Below, one piece after another: positions 38,401 through 46,517 of a stretch of 61,809 bases of DNA (positions within the stretch are counted from its first letter, which is position 1; every line of letters starts with the position of its first letter). The DNA is from Cytobacillus oceanisediminis (lineage in GTDB: Bacteria > Bacillota > Bacilli > Bacillales > Cytobacillaceae). The notes beneath the pieces are model-generated. The model did not search any database, was not told the DNA's origin, and saw only the letters and a list, made by a program, of their open reading frames with translations. A program made the position numbers and the translations under genes. The stretch covers positions 1 to 61,809 of the forward strand of contig NZ_SOEE01000015.1 of the NCBI RefSeq assembly GCF_004366035.1, written 5' to 3'.

Positions 38401-38964
38401 CCGAGTACGATCTATTCTGACGTATACGACGTCCTTGGCATCTGTTTCATACTCAAGCCAAGCGCCGCGGTTCGGGATTACGGTTGCTGTAAAGCCTTTT
38501 TTCCCGTTTTTATCAAGCTTTCCACTGAAATATACGCTCGGTGAACGTACTAACTGGGATACAATGACACGTTCCGCTCCGTTAATAACGAACGTACCTG
38601 TCTCTGTCATAAGCGGGAAGTCACCCATAAAGACATCCTGGTCTTTAACTTCGCCTGTTTCTTTGTTTACAAGACGCACTTTCACACGTAAAGGTGCAGA
38701 ATATGTAACATCTCGTTCTTTCGATTCCTCAACGGAATATTTTGGTTCGCCAAGGCTGTAATCAATAAATTCAAGCGACAAATTACCAGTAAAGTCTTCA
38801 ATCGGAGAAATATCATGGAACATTTCTCGTAAACCCTCATCAAGAAACCATTGATAAGAAGAGGTTTGGATTTCGATTAGATTTGGTAATTCTAAAACTT
38901 CACTGATTCGTGCGTAACTTCTACGTTGGCGGTGTCGTCCATACTGAACTAGTTGACCTGTCAA
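35410..38964 (-). CDS. rpoB: DNA-directed RNA polymerase subunit beta
   Basis: A 1184-residue subunit. The rifampicin region ([17 protein letters not shown] and [13 protein letters not shown]) is wild type, so no target resistance is predicted. The switch motif [10 protein letters not shown] and the C-terminal [20 protein letters not shown] are intact. The acidic C-terminal tail is somewhat shorter than in B. subtilis. I choose TTG at 38962-38964 (reading [12 protein letters not shown]), eight bases after GAGGGG, as in B. subtilis; a GTG nine bases upstream abuts the ribosome site. It follows a leader of about 340 nt. Confidence 0.97.
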   Translation of the reverse strand: MTGQLVQYGRHRQRRSYARISEVLELPNLIEIQTSSYQWFLDEGLREMFHDISPIEDFTGNLSLEFIDYSLGEPKYSVEESKERDVTYSAPLRVKVRLVNKETGEVKDQDVFMGDFPLMTETGTFVINGAERVIVSQLVRSPSVYFSGKLDKNGKKGFTATVIPNRGAWLEYETDAKDVVYVRIDRTRKLPVTVLLRALGFGSDQEIIDLIGDNEYIRNTLEKDNTESTDKALLEIYERLRPGEPPTVENAKSLLVSRFFDPKRYDLANVGRYKINKKLHIKNRLFGQKLAETLVDPETGEIIAEKGVTLDRRTLDRILPNLEKDIGFKTVSLLGGVVDDEVLLQSIKIYSPNEDGEKVINVIGNAYVEEAVKNISPSDIIASISYFFNLLHAVGDTDDIDHLGNRRLRSVGELLQNQFRIGLSRMERVVRERMSIQDTNTITPQQLINIRPVIASIKEFFGSSQLSQFMDQTNPLAELTHKRRLSALGPGGLTRERAGFEVRDVHYSHYGRMCPIETPEGPNIGLINSLSSFAKVNRFGFIETPYRRIDPETGKVTSRIDYLTADEEDNYVVAQANALLGDDGSFLDEEVVARFKGENTVVKRDRVDYMDVSPKQVVSAATACIPFLENDDSNRALMGANMQRQAVPLMQPEAPRVGTGMEYVSGKDSGAAVICKHEGIVEHVEAREVWVRRIQNVDGQEVKGDLDKYRMLKFIRSNQGTCYNQRPIVAVGNRVTKGEILADGPSMELGELALGRNVLVAFMTWDGYNYEDAIIMSERLVKDDVYTSIHIEEYESESRDTKLGPEEITRDIPNVGEDALRNLDERGIIRTGAEVKDGDLLVGKVTPKGVTELTAEERLLHAIFGEKAREVRDTSLRVPHGGGGIVLDVKVFNREDGDELPPGVNQLVRVYIVQKRKISEGDKMAGRHGNKGVISRILPEEDMPYLPDGTPVDIMLNPLGVPSRMNIGQVLELHLGMAARALGIHVASPVFDGAREEDVWATIEEAGMARDAKTVLYDGRSGEPFDNRVSVGVMYMIKLAHMVDDKLHARSTGPYSLVTQQPLGGKAQFGGQRFGEMEVWALEAYGAAYTLQEILTVKSDDVVGRVKTYESIVKGENVPEPGVPESFKVLIKELQSLGMDVKILSGDEKEIEMRDMEDEDDVQQAESLTIAPETQNEEQVVTKE

Positions 38965-39017
38965 CTGATTCACCCCTCAAATCAAGCGTTATTGTTGCTA
39001 ATAGCAATTTATATCAC

Positions 39018-39167
39018 CTTATAAGAAAAGCTAAAGAGCGCCTGCCTATCGGCAACAAGCATAAGACCCTGAACCGATGGCGCAAAAAGCCGCCAGCGAA
39101 CTGGCTTAGAAGCCGGACTTTTCCCAAAAAAGTACAGGGACGCAAGCCAAACCTCCATTCTTATAAG
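39018..39167 (-). other. Structured leader of rpoB
   Basis: The self-complementary octamer CTTATAAG occurs at both ends (39018-39025 and 39160-39167) and could close a 150-nt RNA domain. Inside, on the minus strand, GCCAG-TTCG-CTGGC (39092-39105) is followed by GGCTTTTT. Next comes a 10-bp bulged stem GCGCC-ATCGG/CCGAT-GGCGC (39074-39083 with 39048-39052 and 39038-39042). The first hairpin looks like a partial terminator. Confidence 0.55.
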
Positions 39168-39312
39168 ACAAAAAGAAAAAGGGTTTTCACTTCAAAAACC
39201 ACATTTTCACAATACGACTATTATTTTGTTAGCTTTCCCATTAAAACCAAATTTATACAACTATTAGATAAATTTAGTTATAAATAGAAATATAATATGT
39301 TGGCATTTTACA

Positions 39313-39341
39313 ATACTATCATAGCAAAAAAGTCAAGTCAA
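39313..39341 (-). promoter_or_regulatory. SigA promoter of rpoBC
   Basis: TTGACT (39336-39341) and TAGTAT (39313-39318) on the minus strand are 17 nt apart, with an extended TGA before the -10 box. It overlaps the end of rsmC and gives a leader of about 340 nt before rpoB. Confidence 0.75.
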
Positions 39342-39940
39342 TCTTTTTTTGCTCTTAAAATGAAATAGCCTTTTTTCTTTTCTGCCGTCTCCACTTCGCC
39401 GAATAACTCTGTCAGTTTATCAATGGCCGATGGTGCACCCTGCTTCTTCTGGATAACAACCCATAGCTCACCTCCAGAAACCAGCGAGTTAAAACTTTGT
39501 TCAAAAATATCATGAACAACCTTTTTCCCGGCGCGGATCGGCGGGTTTGTCAGAATGGCCGCAAACTTATTGCCTTTTGTACTTTCAAGGCGGTCACTTT
39601 CATAGATTTGCACATTTTTAATGCCGTTCAATTCAGCATTTTCTTTCGCAAGTCCAAGTGCCCTCTCATTTACATCAACCATATGAACTGTCCGTGCAGG
39701 CATCAGCTTTGCTGCAGTCAGCCCGATGGGCCCGTATCCGCAGCCGACATCAAGAATGTTGCCTTTTGCTTCCGGCTCTTCAAAAGTCTCAATTAATAAT
39801 CTTGAACCAAAATCCACTTCACCCTTTGAAAAAACACCATTATCTGTTTTAAAGCGGAATGGATACTCCTTTAGAGTATAACTCCAGGTTTTAGGGCTGC
39901 TTTCAACTTTTTGCGTTTGGGAATAGTAGTGTTCAGACAT
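39338..39940 (-). CDS. rsmC: RsmC-like class I SAM-dependent methyltransferase (YbxB)
   Basis: A 200-residue protein of the small-subunit rRNA guanine-N2 methyltransferase type. It has SAM motif LDVGCGYGPIGLTAA, MVDVNERAL, and the catalytic LTNPPIRAG (NPP motif). E. coli RsmC acts on 16S G1207, but this short form lacks the N-terminal half, so the target is inferred. I start at MSEHYYSQ (39938-39940) after GGAGGTGATTTC; an in-frame extension of 88 codons runs into repeat-like DNA and lacks coding character. Confidence 0.9.
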   Translation of the reverse strand: MSEHYYSQTQKVESSPKTWSYTLKEYPFRFKTDNGVFSKGEVDFGSRLLIETFEEPEAKGNILDVGCGYGPIGLTAAKLMPARTVHMVDVNERALGLAKENAELNGIKNVQIYESDRLESTKGNKFAAILTNPPIRAGKKVVHDIFEQSFNSLVSGGELWVVIQKKQGAPSAIDKLTELFGEVETAEKKKGYFILRAKKD

Positions 39941-39960
39941 GAAATCACCTCCAGGGAGAA

Positions 39961-39989
39961 TATATAAGAAGAAAATAGGAGAATCACAA
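39961..39989 (-). promoter_or_regulatory. Possible rsmC promoter
   Basis: TTGTGA (39984-39989) and TATATA (39961-39966) on the minus strand are 17 nt apart, just upstream of the rsmC ribosome site. As rplL ends in a terminator, rsmC probably needs its own promoter. Confidence 0.45.
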
Positions 39990-40044
39990 TTAAGTGGTTT
40001 CGAAGGAATTATATAGGATTGCCCACCAAAAAGCAAAAAGGTTG

Positions 40045-40112
40045 CCGAAAAGCGGAAGCGCCTTGTCCTCCCCCGGCACCTCAAGGGACAGGGGCTCCTC
40101 CTAAACGCTATG
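40045..40112. repeat. Partial dispersed-repeat-like sequence
   Basis: The plus strand reads CGAAAAGCGGAAGCGCCTTG and then a C-rich stretch with TGTCC...GGGACA pairing. The start resembles the end of the element at 51903-52084 and of dispersed palindromic repeats common in Bacillaceae intergenic DNA. The far end is not recognisable, so it may be a decayed copy. Confidence 0.4.
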
Positions 40113-40202
40113 CTTTTAGTCATGCGATGATAAAGCCGACGAACCGTTCCTTGTTTAGTAGACAGTTCCCACAGAACAAAATTATACATTTTACAGCAAA
40201 AC

Positions 40203-40230
40203 AAAAAGCCCGCTTAAACAGCGGACTTTT
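40203..40230 (-). terminator. rplJL terminator
   Basis: AAGTCCGC/GCGGGCTT (40221-40229 with 40205-40213, 7-nt loop) is followed by TTTTTG on the minus strand, 12 nt after the rplL stop. Confidence 0.82.
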
Positions 40231-40241
40231 CATAAATGTTA

Positions 40242-40607
40242 TTACTTAACTTCAACGCCAGCTCCAACTTCTTCAAGCTTAGCTTTAACTTCTTCAGCTT
40301 CTTCTTTAGAAACGCCTTCTTTAAGAGCTTTTGGAGTGTTGTCAACAAGTTCTTTTGCTTCTTTAAGTCCAAGACCTGTGATTTCACGTACCACTTTGAT
40401 AACTTTGATTTTTTGGTCGCCTGCAGAAGCAAGAACAACGTCAAATTCAGTTTTCTCAGCAGCAGCGTCTCCACCAGCAGCTCCGCCCATTACAGCTACA
40501 GGAGCAGCAGCAGTTACACCAAATTCTTCTTCGATAGCTTTTACTAAGTCGTTAAGTTCTAAAACAGTCATATTTTTAACTGCTTCAATGATTTGTTCTT
40601 TAGTCAT
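40242..40607 (-). CDS. rplL: 50S ribosomal protein L7/L12
   Basis: A 121-residue stalk protein present as multiple dimers that recruit GTPase factors. The N-terminal dimerisation helices lead to an alanine-rich hinge ([19 protein letters not shown]), then the C-terminal domain with [20 protein letters not shown]. It is 57 nt after rplJ. Confidence 0.98.
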   Translation of the reverse strand: MTKEQIIEAVKNMTVLELNDLVKAIEEEFGVTAAAPVAVMGGAAGGDAAAEKTEFDVVLASAGDQKIKVIKVVREITGLGLKEAKELVDNTPKALKEGVSKEEAEEVKAKLEEVGAGVEVK

Positions 40608-40664
40608 GATTATGTTTCCTCCTTATTTTTGGTTTGAATCTATTAGGTTAACGCTAAAATCAAC

Positions 40665-41165
40665 TTACGCGCCTTGTTCTTCTTTTTGATCTGCAACAGC
40701 TTTTGCAGCAAGAGCAAGATTGCGGATAGGTGCTTGAAGTACGCTGAGTAGCATAGAAAGCAAGCCTTCGCGTGATGGTAGTTCAGCAAGAGCTTTGATA
40801 TCTTCTACTGAAGCGACGTTTCCTTCGATTACACCTGCTTTAATTTCAAGTGCTTCGTGCTTTTTCGCGAAATCATTAAGGATTTTCGCTGGAGCAACTA
40901 CATCTTCTGTGCTGAACGCGATTGCGTTAGGTCCAGTTAAAGCTTCGTTTAAACCCGAAAGTTCAGCAGCTTCAGCAGCACGGCGAGTCATTGAATTCTT
41001 GTATACTTTGAATTCTACGCCAGCTTCACGAAGCTGTTTACGAAGTTCAGTAACTTCAGCAACAGTAAGACCACGGTAGTCAACAACAACTGTTGATAAA
41101 CTTGATTTAAGCTTATCAGCAATTTCTTCTACGATTTGTTTCTTTTGTTCGATAACGCTGCTCAT
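40665..41165 (-). CDS. rplJ: 50S ribosomal protein L10
   Basis: A 166-residue protein, the base of the L7/L12 stalk. It starts [19 protein letters not shown] at 41163-41165 after AGGAGGTGTAAGG. An in-frame extension upstream runs through the attenuator and is not real. [19 protein letters not shown] is typical. Its synthesis is probably controlled by the L10 leader and attenuator just upstream. Confidence 0.97.
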   Translation of the reverse strand: MSSVIEQKKQIVEEIADKLKSSLSTVVVDYRGLTVAEVTELRKQLREAGVEFKVYKNSMTRRAAEAAELSGLNEALTGPNAIAFSTEDVVAPAKILNDFAKKHEALEIKAGVIEGNVASVEDIKALAELPSREGLLSMLLSVLQAPIRNLALAAKAVADQKEEQGA

Positions 41166-41208
41166 CCTTACACCTCCTGTAGAATTTCTACATTCATACC
41201 GTCCCAAT

Positions 41209-41240
41209 AAAAAACCTCCATGACTTTGCAGACATGGAGG
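41209..41240 (-). terminator. Attenuator before rplJ
   Basis: CCTCCATG/CATGGAGG, a perfect 8-bp stem (41233-41240 with 41215-41222, 10-nt loop), is followed by TTTTTT on the minus strand and lies 44 nt before rplJ. It fits the attenuation terminator of the L10 leader. Confidence 0.85.
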
Positions 41241-41269
41241 AAGTATACAATAGCAAGAAAAAGCAATTC

Positions 41270-41330
41270 TATCGTAATACCTCGGCAGGAAATTAAGCAA
41301 TTAGGCACCTGCTGTCTACGGCACAAATGT
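41270..41330 (-). promoter_or_regulatory. L10 leader RNA
   Basis: The minus strand reads GTGCCGTAGACAGCAGGTGC, then TTAATTTCCTGCCGAGGTAT. These match the conserved L10-binding leader of Firmicutes rplJ transcripts as I remember it. It lies between the rplJ promoter and the attenuator, so free L10 binding would favour termination. Confidence 0.82.
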
Positions 41331-41354
41331 TATTATATTTTAACAACAAAATAC

Positions 41355-41383
41355 ATATTACAGCATGTATTTTAGAATGTCAA
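41355..41383 (-). promoter_or_regulatory. SigA promoter of rplJL
   Basis: TTGACA (41378-41383) and TAATAT (41355-41360) on the minus strand are 17 nt apart. The -35 box lies seven bases after the rplA stop, and no terminator separates rplA from it. Confidence 0.85.
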
Positions 41384-41389
41384 TTGTTA

Positions 41390-42088
41390 TTATTTTACTG
41401 CAACAGATGAAGGATCTACTTTTACGCCAGGTCCCATAGTAGAAGTAACAGAAACGTTCTTCATGTAAGTTCCTTTAGCAGCAGCAGGCTTCACTTTCAT
41501 CATTGTATCGAAAATAGTGTTGAAGTTTTCAACAAGCTTTTCGTCTTCGAAAGATACTTTACCGATTGGCACGTGGATGTTACCAGCTTTGTCAACACGG
41601 TATTCAACTTTACCTGCTTTGATTTCGTTAACTGCTTTTTGAACGTCAAAAGTAACTGTACCAGTCTTAGGGTTCGGCATTAAGCCTTTAGGTCCTAATA
41701 CGCGGCCAAGTTTACCAACTTCACCCATCATGTCAGGTGTAGCAACGATTACATCAAAGTCGAACCAGCCTTGGCTGATTTTGTTGATGTATTCAGAATC
41801 ACCTACGAAATCTGCTCCAGCAGCTTCTGCTTCTTTCGCTTTTTCACCCTTAGCGAAAACAAGAACGCGCTGAGTTTTACCAGTTCCGTTTGGAAGAACA
41901 ACCGCTCCACGGATTTGCTGGTCAGCTTTCTTAGGGTCAACTCCAAGACGGAATGCTACCTCAACAGTTGCATCAAATTTCGCAAAATTAGTTTTCTTCG
42001 CAAGTTCAATCGCCTCAGCAATTGGGTAAGCCTTTGAAGAATCAACAAGCTTCGCAGCTTCTGCGTACTTCTTACCTTTTTTAGCCAT
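41390..42088 (-). CDS. rplA: 50S ribosomal protein L1
   Basis: A 232-residue stalk protein that aids E-site tRNA release and often represses its own operon. It starts [16 protein letters not shown] at 42086-42088 after [34 protein letters not shown] is the signature. An in-frame upstream extension through the two-hairpin gap is excluded by the ribosome site. Confidence 0.97.
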   Translation of the reverse strand: MAKKGKKYAEAAKLVDSSKAYPIAEAIELAKKTNFAKFDATVEVAFRLGVDPKKADQQIRGAVVLPNGTGKTQRVLVFAKGEKAKEAEAAGADFVGDSEYINKISQGWFDFDVIVATPDMMGEVGKLGRVLGPKGLMPNPKTGTVTFDVQKAVNEIKAGKVEYRVDKAGNIHVPIGKVSFEDEKLVENFNTIFDTMMKVKPAAAKGTYMKNVSVTSTMGPGVKVDPSSVAVK

Positions 42089-42145
42089 TTTTATTTCCTC
42101 CTTGATTGTGGTTTTAGCGGAATAACCTCCCACGAGTAAAAGCGG

Positions 42146-42219
42146 AGGCGCCTCGGTCAAAGGCGCCTGCTCTAGACAGAACAAAGGTTGCGAGTGAAAC
42201 AAAATTCAGCGTCGCAACC
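42146..42219 (-). other. Two hairpins between rplK and rplA
   Basis: The minus strand can form GGTTGCGA/TCGCAACC (42212-42219 with 42186-42193) and AGGCGCCT/AGGCGCCT (42161-42168 with 42146-42153). The octamer of the second stem is itself palindromic. The position suits an L1 binding site or an RNA processing signal; neither is shown. Confidence 0.5.
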
Positions 42220-42247
42220 TCATCCCTAAATCTGCTTCATGCATGGA

Positions 42248-42673
42248 TTAGTCTTCGATAACGATACCCATGCTGCGTGCAGTACCTTCAACCATACGCA
42301 TTGCAGCTTCTACACTTGCAGCGTTTAGATCGGGCATCTTTGTTTCAGCAATCTCGCGTACCTTGTCACGCTTGACTGTTGCTACTTTATTACGGTTTGG
42401 TTCACCAGAACCAGACTCGATTCCAGCCGCCTTCTTAAGAAGAACTGCAGCAGGAGGAGTTTTCGTAATAAATGTAAATGAACGGTCTTCAAAAACCGTG
42501 ATTTCAACAGGAATGATTAAGCCAGCTTGTTCAGCTGTGCGAGCGTTAAATTCCTTACAGAATCCCATGATGTTAACACCTGCTTGACCTAGTGCCGGTC
42601 CTACTGGTGGTGCAGGGTTTGCTTTACCTGCAGGGATTTGCAGCTTTACAAGTTTGATTACTTTTTTAGCCAC
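42248..42673 (-). CDS. rplK: 50S ribosomal protein L11
   Basis: A 141-residue GTPase-centre protein. It has [20 protein letters not shown], with the flexible proline-rich loop involved in thiostrepton and stringent response, and the C-terminal [12 protein letters not shown]. It starts with GTG (42671-42673) after GGAGGTGTGTCTC and matches B. subtilis L11 in length. Confidence 0.97.
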   Translation of the reverse strand: MAKKVIKLVKLQIPAGKANPAPPVGPALGQAGVNIMGFCKEFNARTAEQAGLIIPVEITVFEDRSFTFITKTPPAAVLLKKAAGIESGSGEPNRNKVATVKRDKVREIAETKMPDLNAASVEAAMRMVEGTARSMGIVIED

Positions 42674-42808
42674 GAGACACACCTCCTTAAAGTCCGTGAT
42701 GTGGTAATAGGGAAAATTCCCTCCCACTCAACTTATAGTCTTTATATTAAGATAAAGAACTTTTAACAATTGTCCAGTCTCTTTGTCCGAGACATACTGA
42801 CCTTTGAA

Positions 42809-42837
42809 ATATTATCACTTTTCAAAGGCAATTTCAA
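42809..42837 (-). promoter_or_regulatory. SigA promoter of rplK-rplA
   Basis: TTGAAA (42832-42837) and TAATAT (42809-42814) on the minus strand are separated by 17 nt, with an extended TGA before the -10 box. The leader of about 130 nt contains a GTCTC/GAGAC hairpin. Confidence 0.8.
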
Positions 42838-42882
42838 GTTTTTTTACAAAGATATATAAAAGTACTTTCAGCAGGCTGCTTC

Positions 42883-43416
42883 TTACAGTTTTTCAATTTG
42901 TGAAAAATCAAGCTCAACCGGAGTGTCACGGCCAAACATGTTAACAAGCACTTTAATCTTCGCCTTATCTTTATCAATATCTTCAATGGTACCTGTGAAG
43001 TTCGCAAATGGACCTTCTTTCACCTGAACTGTTTCACCGATCTCAAAGTTAATATCAAAGCGGGCTTCTTCAACACCCATGTGCTTAAGAATGTTCGTAA
43101 CTTCTTCCGGCAATAGCGGGGTCGGCTTTGAGCCAGAACCTGCTGAACCTACGAATCCAGTTACACCCGGAGTATTTCTTACTACATACCAGGAATCATC
43201 CGTCATCACGATTTCCACTAGTACATAACCAGGGAAGACTTTGCGCTTCACTACTTTTTTCTTGCCGTTTTTCAATTCTGTTTCTTCTTCTTCCGGAACT
43301 ACCACGCGGAAGATCTTATCTTGCATACCCATTGATTCAACACGCTTCTCCAGATTGGCTTTGACTTTATTTTCATAGCCGGAGTACGTATGAACAACAT
43401 ACCAATTCTTTTCCAT
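42883..43416 (-). CDS. nusG: Transcription antitermination/pausing factor NusG
   Basis: A 177-residue transcription factor. The NGN domain has NWYVVHTYSGYENKVKANLE and VFPGYVLVEI. The C-terminal KOW domain has VQVKEGPFANFTGTIEDID. In Bacillus it stimulates sequence-specific pausing. It is separated from secE by a small terminator-like hairpin. Confidence 0.98.
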   Translation of the reverse strand: MEKNWYVVHTYSGYENKVKANLEKRVESMGMQDKIFRVVVPEEEETELKNGKKKVVKRKVFPGYVLVEIVMTDDSWYVVRNTPGVTGFVGSAGSGSKPTPLLPEEVTNILKHMGVEEARFDINFEIGETVQVKEGPFANFTGTIEDIDKDKAKIKVLVNMFGRDTPVELDFSQIEKL

Positions 43417-43477
43417 TTATGAGGACTTGTTCGTCCTTCCCTCCCTGTATTCAACAATTTATATTTTTGACCAAATT

Positions 43478-43497
43478 AAAAAACCCGTTTCCGGGCT
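43478..43497 (-). terminator. Terminator-like hairpin between secE and nusG
   Basis: CCCG-GAAA-CGGG (43492-43495 with 43484-43487, GNRA-type loop) is followed by TTTTTT on the minus strand. Lying inside an otherwise continuous operon, it would act as a partial terminator that lowers nusG expression relative to secE. Confidence 0.6.
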
Positions 43498-43547
43498 TTG
43501 CAAATGTTTCCTGTGTTATTCTCCATTATACCATGGAAACTCAGGGG

Positions 43548-43730
43548 TTATTCAAGAATTAAACGAATCAATTCAGAAATTCCCAGGTCAATCACTGCAA
43601 AAAACAGAGCGAAGAACGTAACTGTAGCAAGAACGGTAACAGTATAGTTTGTCAGCTCTTTGCGTTTAGGCCAGCTGACCTTTCTCATTTCCCGGCCAAC
43701 TTCACGGAAAAAATTCACGATGCGCTGCAT
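43548..43730 (-). CDS. secE: Preprotein translocase subunit SecE
   Basis: A 60-residue single-span protein of the Sec channel. An amphipathic helix with REVGREMRKVSWPKRKEL is followed by one membrane segment (about 29-55). I start at MQRIVNFF (43728-43730) after GGGGGTTACGA; an upstream TTG would add seven residues. It lies between rpmG and nusG. Confidence 0.96.
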   Translation of the reverse strand: MQRIVNFFREVGREMRKVSWPKRKELTNYTVTVLATVTFFALFFAVIDLGISELIRLILE

Positions 43731-43866
43731 TTCGTAACCCCCAACTTTCAAGAGATATATCCTTTAACAAGAAGCGAAAGCGGCTTCAAAATCAAACCAA
43801 TCTTCCAGTCTGCATAAAACGCTCAGGCTTCAGACTATTAAAAGAGCAAACTTCTTATCTATATAA

Positions 43867-44010
43867 TCACTTTGTTTCTTTATGGATCGTATGAGCGCTG
43901 CATGTGCTGCAGAACTTCTTCAGCTCCAGCCTTGCAGAATCATTTTTGCCCGCAGTGGAATAATTTCTGGAACCACATACAGAGCAAGCCAAAATTACCT
44001 TTTTAGTCAT
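43867..44010 (-). CDS. rpmG: 50S ribosomal protein L33, zinc type
   Basis: A 47-residue protein that reads [19 protein letters not shown] and ends HTIHKETK. Cysteine pairs at 9/12 (CSVC) and 34/37 (CSTC) give the zinc-binding form. The ATG at 44008-44010 follows GGTGGAAAT. It is the first gene of rpmG-secE-nusG. Confidence 0.95.
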   Translation of the reverse strand: MTKKVILACSVCGSRNYSTAGKNDSARLELKKFCSTCSAHTIHKETK

Positions 44011-44044
44011 ATTTCCACCTACTAAGTCACATTACGCCCTTAAA

Positions 44045-44073
44045 ACTTTAACACGCACCCCAAAACATGTCAA
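44045..44073 (-). promoter_or_regulatory. SigA promoter of rpmG-secE-nusG
   Basis: TTGACA (44068-44073) and TAAAGT (44045-44050) on the minus strand are 17 nt apart, about 35 nt before rpmG and downstream of the sigH stop. Confidence 0.8.
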
Positions 44074-44109
44074 TAACTGCAAAAAAAGCAAGGTGTTGGG
44101 AAATTCTGT

Positions 44110-44766
44110 CTACAGGGAAAATTCACGCACTTCCAAATATCTTTCCAGCTTTCTTTTCACCCGCTGCAGGGCGTTGTCAATTGATTTAACATGGCGGTTC
44201 AGTTCTTCGGAAATTTCCTGATAGGACTGCCCATCCAAGTAAAGGGCAAGCACCTTTCGTTCAAGGTCACTCAGAAGCTCTGACATTTTCACTTCAATGT
44301 GATCAAATTCTTCCTGGTTGATAATCAGCTCTTCAGGGTCCATAACCTTCGCCCCAGATATTACATCCATAAGCGTCCTGTCCGATTCCTCATCATAAAT
44401 GGGCTTGTCCAAAGACACATAAGAGTTTAGCGGAATATGCTTTTGGCGGGTCGCTGTCTTGATGGCGGTTATGATTTGCCTGGTGATGCACAGCTCGGCA
44501 AACGCTTTAAATGAAGACAGCTTGTCCTCTTTAAAATCGCGGATCGCCTTGTATAAGCCGATCATTCCCTCTTGTACAATATCCTCTTTATCTGCGCCAA
44601 TCAAAAAATAGGATCTTGCTTTTGCCCGGACAAAATTGCGGTACTTATGAATCAGATAATCAAGAGCCTCACTCTCGCCCTTATGCACGAGCTCAACTAT
44701 TTCTTCGTCCTCAAGCTGGATAAAGTCTATAAGATTTTCGTCGATTGTCTTGAAGTCAGCACTCAC
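44110..44766 (-). CDS. sigH: RNA polymerase sigma-H factor
   Basis: A 218-residue sigma-70 family factor for early sporulation and competence genes. Region 2 has YRNFVRAKARSYFLIGADKE and DIVQEGMIGLYKAIRDF. Region 4 has LYLDGQSYQEISEELNRHVK and the helix-turn-helix. The start is GTG at 44764-44766, seven bases after GGGGG, giving exactly the B. subtilis length. Longer in-frame starts pass through the promoter. In B. subtilis AbrB represses it. Confidence 0.96.
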   Translation of the reverse strand: MSADFKTIDENLIDFIQLEDEEIVELVHKGESEALDYLIHKYRNFVRAKARSYFLIGADKEDIVQEGMIGLYKAIRDFKEDKLSSFKAFAELCITRQIITAIKTATRQKHIPLNSYVSLDKPIYDEESDRTLMDVISGAKVMDPEELIINQEEFDHIEVKMSELLSDLERKVLALYLDGQSYQEISEELNRHVKSIDNALQRVKRKLERYLEVREFSL

Positions 44767-44802
44767 TAGGATCCCCCCGACCGTACAAGCATGGTTAGAA
44801 AT

Positions 44803-44832
44803 ATTATACAGCACGGTTTTTTCAAGCGTCAA
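44803..44832 (-). promoter_or_regulatory. SigA promoter of sigH
   Basis: TTGACG (44827-44832) and TATAAT (44803-44808) on the minus strand are 18 nt apart, about 37 nt before the sigH start, beginning at the rae1 stop codon. The surrounding A/T-rich DNA would suit AbrB, but no defined site is visible. Confidence 0.8.
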
Positions 44833-44836
44833 CCGC

Positions 44837-45346
44837 TCATTGTCCTCCTCTGCGCCATTTTTCAAAAATTTCTGCCACTTCATCACTGAGAGGTATCTTG
44901 GATACAGGCTTTTTCTGCTGAATTTTTTTTACTTTTTTTTCAATGCTGTTTTCAATCAAATTCATTTCATTGAGAAGCTCCCTTGCTGATTTTCTTAGGG
45001 CTCCCTGGCCAAATATGACCCATTGCTCTGTGAAATCGGAGGTTGCCACATGAATTTGGGTTTTAATATTGCTGAGATCGATAGCCATTTTTTCAATGCG
45101 TTCATCGGCCGTTTCATTATTTCTTGTAAAAATAACTTCGACCTTAGAATCCTTAAACTTTTTTTCCGTGCCCTTTACATAATGGGCATCAAACACGACA
45201 ATCACTTTGTACCCGGAATATCCCTGGTACTCGGCCATTTTTTCAATCAGGCGGTCTCTGGCTGACGATAAATCCTTGTTTTTGAGCTCCCTGAGTTCTG
45301 GCCAAGCACCAATTATGTTGTATCCGTCAACAAGAAGGATGTCCAT
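44837..45346 (-). CDS. rae1: Ribosome-dependent mRNA endonuclease Rae1 (YacP)
   Basis: A 169-residue NYN/PIN-like nuclease. In B. subtilis Rae1 enters the ribosomal A site and cuts mRNA in a translation-dependent way. Acidic residues are seen in MDILLVDGYNIIGAW, VIVVFDAHYV, NNETADERIEKMA and VATSDFTEQ, the usual four-acid arrangement. A lysine-rich helix (EKKVKKIQQKK) lies near the end. It is two bases after rlmB. Confidence 0.93.
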   Translation of the reverse strand: MDILLVDGYNIIGAWPELRELKNKDLSSARDRLIEKMAEYQGYSGYKVIVVFDAHYVKGTEKKFKDSKVEVIFTRNNETADERIEKMAIDLSNIKTQIHVATSDFTEQWVIFGQGALRKSARELLNEMNLIENSIEKKVKKIQQKKPVSKIPLSDEVAEIFEKWRRGGQ

Positions 45347-45348
45347 TT

Positions 45349-46092
45349 CTATCCCTCAAGCGGGTGCCGTTTCCGATAAACCTCATACATGAGCAGCGCA
45401 GCAGCAACTGATGCGTTAAGGGAAGTAACGTGTCCAGCCATGGGCAGGTTAATGAGAAAATCACATTTATCGCGAATCAGTCGGCCCATCCCTTTCCCTT
45501 CGCTTCCAATTACAAGACCTAACGGCATCGTTCCATCCATCTGACGGAAGTCTTGTTTCCCTTTTGCATCGGTACCGGCTATCCAAACGCCTCTTTCTTT
45601 TAATTCATCAATGGTTCTGGCCATATTCGTAACCCGGACAACCGGGATATACTCGATCGCTCCTGTGGAGGCTTTAGCTACAGTTGCCGTGAGCCCGACC
45701 GCTCTTCTCTTCGGAATAATGATCCCATGTGCTCCGACTGCATCTGCCGTTCTCATGATGGACCCGAGATTATGCGGATCTTCTATCTCATCCAGCAGTA
45801 AAAAGAAAGCTGCTTCGTTTTTCTTTTCTGCAGCAGCAAACAAATCATCGATTTCTGCATATTGATAAGCAGCAACCTGTGCGATGACACCCTGATGATT
45901 ACCCTCTGCCATCCCATCTATTTTTTTCTTGGGAACGAACTGGACCAATACCCCGGCGGACTTCGCCAAACCGATTACCTGCTGCATCTGCCCGCTTTGC
46001 GAACCTTCTGCAATAAAAATCTTATTAATATCCCTCTCTGACTTTAATGCTTCAATAACGGGATTCTTCCCAATGATAAAATCCTGGCTCAT
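45349..46092 (-). CDS. rlmB: 23S rRNA 2'-O-ribose methyltransferase, TrmH/SPOUT family
   Basis: A 247-residue enzyme that probably methylates 23S G2251, as RlmB. An N-terminal substrate-binding domain (about 1-75) leads into the SPOUT domain. That domain has [30 protein letters not shown] and [19 protein letters not shown], forming the knotted SAM site. It is cotranscribed with mrnC, overlapping it by 4 nt. Confidence 0.94.
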   Translation of the reverse strand: MSQDFIIGKNPVIEALKSERDINKIFIAEGSQSGQMQQVIGLAKSAGVLVQFVPKKKIDGMAEGNHQGVIAQVAAYQYAEIDDLFAAAEKKNEAAFFLLLDEIEDPHNLGSIMRTADAVGAHGIIIPKRRAVGLTATVAKASTGAIEYIPVVRVTNMARTIDELKERGVWIAGTDAKGKQDFRQMDGTMPLGLVIGSEGKGMGRLIRDKCDFLINLPMAGHVTSLNASVAAALLMYEVYRKRHPLEG

Positions 46093-46514
46093 TTTGCCGC
46101 TCCTCCTTTCCTGTTCTCAACTAAATGTATGGATTCCAGAATCAGCTCTTCCATCCGCTCCTGTCTTTTCGACAAAAACAAATAGCCGATCAGAGATTCA
46201 AAAGCTGTGCTGTACCTGTATGTTTGGACATCTGTATTTTTCGGCACCGAACCGGACTTTGCATTTCGCCCCCTGCGGACTACTGCCAGTTCTTCCTCGG
46301 TCAGCCGTTCAGAGTCCATTAATTCATGAATGATTATGGACTGGGCCTTTGCAGAAACATATCGGGTTGCCTCCTTATGGAGAAAATGAGGCCGAACCCG
46401 TCCATTTTGAAGGAGATGGTGGCGTATATAGGTTTCAAATACCGCATCTCCCATATACGCCAAGGCAAGACTATTCAATTGTTTTTCATCTATTTTGTTT
46501 TCATAGTGAAGCAT
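46089..46514 (-). CDS. mrnC: Mini-ribonuclease III
   Basis: A 141-residue RNase III catalytic domain without a dsRNA-binding domain. It matures the ends of 23S rRNA in Bacillus. The catalytic region [19 protein letters not shown] has the key aspartate at 23. A second cluster, [19 protein letters not shown], completes the active site. The stop overlaps rlmB and its start lies three bases after cysS. Confidence 0.95.
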   Translation of the reverse strand: MLHYENKIDEKQLNSLALAYMGDAVFETYIRHHLLQNGRVRPHFLHKEATRYVSAKAQSIIIHELMDSERLTEEELAVVRRGRNAKSGSVPKNTDVQTYRYSTAFESLIGYLFLSKRQERMEELILESIHLVENRKGGAAK

Positions 46515-46517
46515 TGC

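Noticed and set aside
39941..40204. 88-codon N-terminal extension of rsmC
   Set aside because: It passes through repeat-like DNA and upstream of a GGAGGTGATTTC ribosome site that fits the shorter protein.
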